Source: Bactrocera neohumeralis
Taxonomy: Eukaryota > Arthropoda > Insecta > Diptera > Tephritidae
NCBI RefSeq assembly: GCF_024586455.1
Contig: NC_065919.1
Location: 30,232,839 to 30,296,838, forward strand
DNA length: 64,000 nt
Direction: 5' to 3'
The notes beneath the pieces were generated by a model, which saw only the letters and a program-made list of their open reading frames with translations, was not told the origin of the DNA and made no database searches. The translations under genes were made by a program, and so were the position numbers. Every line of letters begins with the position of its first letter. Position 1 is the first letter of the stretch. Positions 61,160 to 64,000 of this stretch are shown here, piece by piece.

Positions 61160-61530
61160 CCCTACCTCAGGGACCACGAAAATTTTTTTTTTTTTTGAAA
61201 AATGGCGACTGCCTGAAAATAAAAATCATTTTTTACACTTTTTTTAACACGATGCTTATAGGAACGATAAAGGATTATATAAAGAAGGTTCACACAAAAT
61301 TTCAAGTAAATCGGTTGTATAGAACTTGAGATAACGCCGGTACCGTGTGGAAAAAAGTATTTTCGAGAAAAACGCGTTTTAAAAAGTCGATACGGCCGAA
61401 CCGGGCTAGGTACTGCGTCACTAAAGTAGCTGTAGCTCTTAAAATAATTTTAGTTTTTAAAAATCCTTTCGAGGATATGTTATATGAAAAAATCGATTTT
61501 TTCAAAATTCCAGAGTAGAATACCCCCTTA
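61160..61530. repeat. Possible insertion within the Tc1 3' region
   Basis: The sequence AACGCGTTTTAAAAAGTCGA and TACCGTGTGGAAAAAAGTAT ends at CCCCCTTAA. It has the same character as the TTAA MITE at 19137-19830. It would explain why the Tc1 3' flank is unusually long, but a matching left end was not found. Confidence 0.35.
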
Positions 61531-61867
61531 AACAACCATGGATTCTAAACAAAATATTAAACTACTTAGAAATTGATTTTGTCACAATTGAATGAAAACT
61601 AATTACTTTCTTATTTAATATTTTATTTTTTATAGTAAACTGCGAAGTGTCCTTATTTTTTTCACATGTTAATACCGCAAATTCGACAACAAATTCAAAT
61701 AAAAAACAAGCGTTTGCAAAATATGGGTTAAACTGAAAACAAAACATATTTTTAGTTTGTTCTCAATTAATTTGATTAGTCAATTGCCGTTGATTCCCCC
61801 ACATTTCTGGATAAACATTAATTTCATTAACTGCAGATCACTGTCCTTATTATTTTGCACATAACTG

Positions 61868-63906
61868 TATATTTTATAGGGTCTGTGATGTTGCTTTTTG
61901 GCTGCTATAAACATCGTGGCAACCTTAATATACACTGTTGCTAAATGTTTTTACATAAATATTCCTTTTTAGTAAATTTAAAACAAGATCATTGGTGAAT
62001 GGTTGAAACAGCCAAACCTTATAAAATCGTAAAGGTGTAAACCAAGTATCAGAAATCAAAAAAACTTTATTTACTTTAGCTTAAAAGTAATCATCATTCG
62101 CATAATTTGTAAAATATTTCGCGCATACCATATTGTTTATACGAGTCAAAAAAAATGTTCCAAGAAAAGAAATAATGCATTTTTCGATAGTTTATACTTT
62201 TAAAAATAATATACTGAAAATTTATATCGATATCTCAAATAGTTTTTGAGTTACAGACTTTTGAAATGCAGCCGCGCACAGTCCAATCAGAGTCATTTGT
62301 TTATCTTTAAACGCGTTGTACAAAATATTTCTCAAATTCGCTGATTACTCGATTAAAAATGATTTGAACGGTATCAAATTTTTTCTGCGTTTTATGCGCT
62401 TATATACATACATAGTTTCCATACAATGACGTACCATTTTTTTGATCTGTATCGAATTATGGCCGACTAAAAAAGAACAAAATTTGCGTAAAATGCAACT
62501 TTTTTAAAAAAATGCCGCCATTTGTCAAATTTTTTCGACCGTAGGTTACTGTACGCAAAAGATCTTCTAGGCTTCAACCACGGAGAAGGCCGGAGTCATT
62601 GCCGCAGTGGAGCGCAAGTAACTAATATTTTTTTATCAAAAATTTTACTATGTATTCTTAAAATTTTAACACAAGCTATACAAACATTGAAATTAAAATC
62701 TTCAAACCAAATGGTAATTTAAATTCGTTTAAAAGCTGTTTGCCATTCGCCTCTTCTCTGCTTGCTTTGTTCATTGTAAAAAAATGTATGGAGCCTATGT
62801 AATTTATGCTAGTTGTTTTGTTTTATTCACCACTCTCCAAGTTGTGAACCAGCTATTGCTACACTTTCTTACAAATAAAAACAATTGTACCAAAAATATT
62901 TCAAATAAGGTATTTCCGATTTAAAATAAGTATATTTGTTTAAGACCGAAAAAGCCAGAATAATTGTTTGAAATTACGAAAAAGGCGAAAAACATTAAAT
63001 ACTGAGGAAAATTGTGGAATCGCGCTCACCCAATTCAGTACATCTGTTTGATATACATAATAAATAAACACAAATGACTGGCCGCGTTGCAGCTAATAAA
63101 CATCTTCAGTTCGGGTTCATGAACTTCGCAGCCGTAATTGCCCCGTTGTGGTGGAGTATACAGTGTAAAACTAAAGCAAACATACCGCACCTGCTACACA
63201 CGTTGTGAAATATTTGGTAAAATAAAACACAAAAGAACATCATTTGATTTGTATATACATATATATGGTTATGATTATGCAACCTTTTTTTATTTTCGTA
63301 TTATTTATTAACCGAAGGTTATTAGACAAATTGGTTTATCCACGTCAAGTTTCCGAGCTGGAATGTAAACGATACACAGAGTTGGCCAGAAAAATACAAT
63401 TTTTCTTAAGCCACTTTAACATATTTTGACAAATATATTTAAAGATGATCACACGCTTTACCAAACTTTTATCTGGTTTTGCTCACGTTATTTAGGAATT
63501 TCATTTATCTGTGTAAACATTTTGTCACGCACTGTACATAAGATAAACACACAGTAGCCAAAGCGATTTGTTTTCTTTTGTATATGTGGTTTATTTTGTT
63601 CGAACGCTTCCACACAGCTTTAAAGTATTAAAAGATATTTGCTTCTCGTTGGCATAATGCAGTCTTTCTTTTGAAATGTGATTTGTTATTCTTAATTTTT
63701 TTCCTTGCCTTCCTTCTTAGATTTTATTGATGTTCGTACATATCACATAAGACATACAGTGAAACCACGATAAAATGTAACAAAAAGAATCGTTGACACA
63801 TGTCGAAAAAATCGTTATTAGTTGGGAAAAATTAGACCAGAAAATATAGTGAAGGTACATAAATTTACAATAAGCTGAAAATGAGTGAAAACTTTAAAAG
63901 CATAAT
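61868..63906. other. No gene seen
   Basis: AT-rich region. TACAGTG-type sequences near 63158, 63535 and 63757 might be weak Tc1-like terminal motifs, but they do not pair convincingly. Short frames lack motifs or splice support. Confidence 0.3.
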
Positions 63907-63940
63907 TAACAAGGACTAAGTTCGGGTGCAACTTGCAATA
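63907..63940 (-). repeat. Tip of a family B DINE-like repeat
   Basis: AACAAGGACTAAGTTCGGGT followed by GCAACTTGC corresponds to the terminal segment of family B in reverse orientation. It is cut short by LINE sequence. Confidence 0.5.
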
Positions 63941-64000
63941 ATAATACGGCTGTGTAAACTGACGTTGAGCAATACCAAAAGCTCTGTCAGGATCGGGGAG
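63941..64000 (+). pseudogene. RTE-like LINE fragment at the window edge
   Basis: AATACGGCTGTGTAAACTGA and GCTCTGTCAGGATCGGG match 8068-8128 in the copy at 7565-9025, the reverse transcriptase region. It runs off the end of the window, so its full length is unknown. Confidence 0.75.

Larger units (their letters stand above)
56855..61867 (+). mobile_element. Tc1-like element interrupted by a LINE
   Basis: Inverted ends GTTATGTGAAAACGAATAAG (left) and GTTATGTGCAAAATAATAAG (reverse strand, right), next to TA; about 1.8 kb without the LINE. From 56971 frames read MGKGKHSDPKTREHIKYLVK, then KKNVQQRLKFAEEHALWPKE, NIFWSDETKVNLF (first catalytic DE) and VGGNIMVWGSFSYNGLGPLH. After the LINE (57552-60775) the same protein resumes in frame as LQYAEEYMP, then WPPQSSDLNPIEILWNTVKE to a stop at 61143. 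Frameshifts around 57050-57230 and altered residues in the DNDPKHT block (NDPKQT) make it inactive. Confidence 0.9.

Noticed and set aside
63155..63770. TACAGTG motifs as ends of a Tc1-like element
   Set aside because: Only seven bases match between the candidate ends and no transposase scrap lies between them.

Overview
The window looks like nuclear DNA from a higher fly, most likely a tephritid fruit fly (inference). It is AT-rich. Its genes have 52-70 base introns with GTRAGT-type donors, it carries an orthologue of the dipteran eggshell gene dec-1, and much of it consists of DINE-1/INE-1-type repeats and Tc1/mariner elements. The genus cannot be fixed from the sequence alone.

Four protein-coding loci are supported. 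(1) dec-1 (defective chorion 1) lies on the minus strand at 10807-17925. A three-codon first exon, a signal-peptide exon and a large Met/Gln-repeat exon are followed by two alternative 3' coding exons, and splice phases predict three C-termini. (2) An unrecognised eight-exon minus-strand gene at 27001-34430 is predicted to encode 916 residues; every splice junction keeps phase. (3) Mcm2, the replicative helicase subunit, is on the plus strand at 35429-38260 (four exons, 883 residues) with E2F-type sites upstream. (4) The DDX55/Spb4-type DEAD-box rRNA helicase is on the minus strand at 38523-40512 (four exons). It carries a one-base frameshift in a homopolymer stretch, which is either a sequence error or a real lesion. 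Mcm2 and Ddx55 converge tail to tail with poly(A) signals 37 bases apart. Gene 2 and Mcm2 diverge from a 1 kb intergenic region.

The rest is mostly transposon-derived. Two families of non-coding DINE-1-like (helentron) repeats with GTCY microsatellite cores recur throughout. Several DNA transposons sit inside other elements: a hAT-like MITE and a CTG-flanked PIF/Harbinger-like element inside one DINE copy (22.5-24.6 kb); a Tc1-like element with long IR/DR-type ends inside another DINE copy, itself within an intron of gene 2 (30.1-32.2 kb); a TTAA-flanked MITE inside a mariner (19.0-20.5 kb); and a 3.2 kb LINE inside a Tc1 element with a clean 9-base target duplication (56.9-61.9 kb). Nearly all transposase copies are frameshifted or internally deleted, so the window records many past invasions but no obviously autonomous element.

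The long stretches at 40.5-43 kb, 44-46.2 kb, 48-49 kb, 52.7-53.5 kb, 55.7-56.8 kb and 61.9-63.9 kb hold no gene I can support. I found no rRNA, tRNA or CRISPR sequence.
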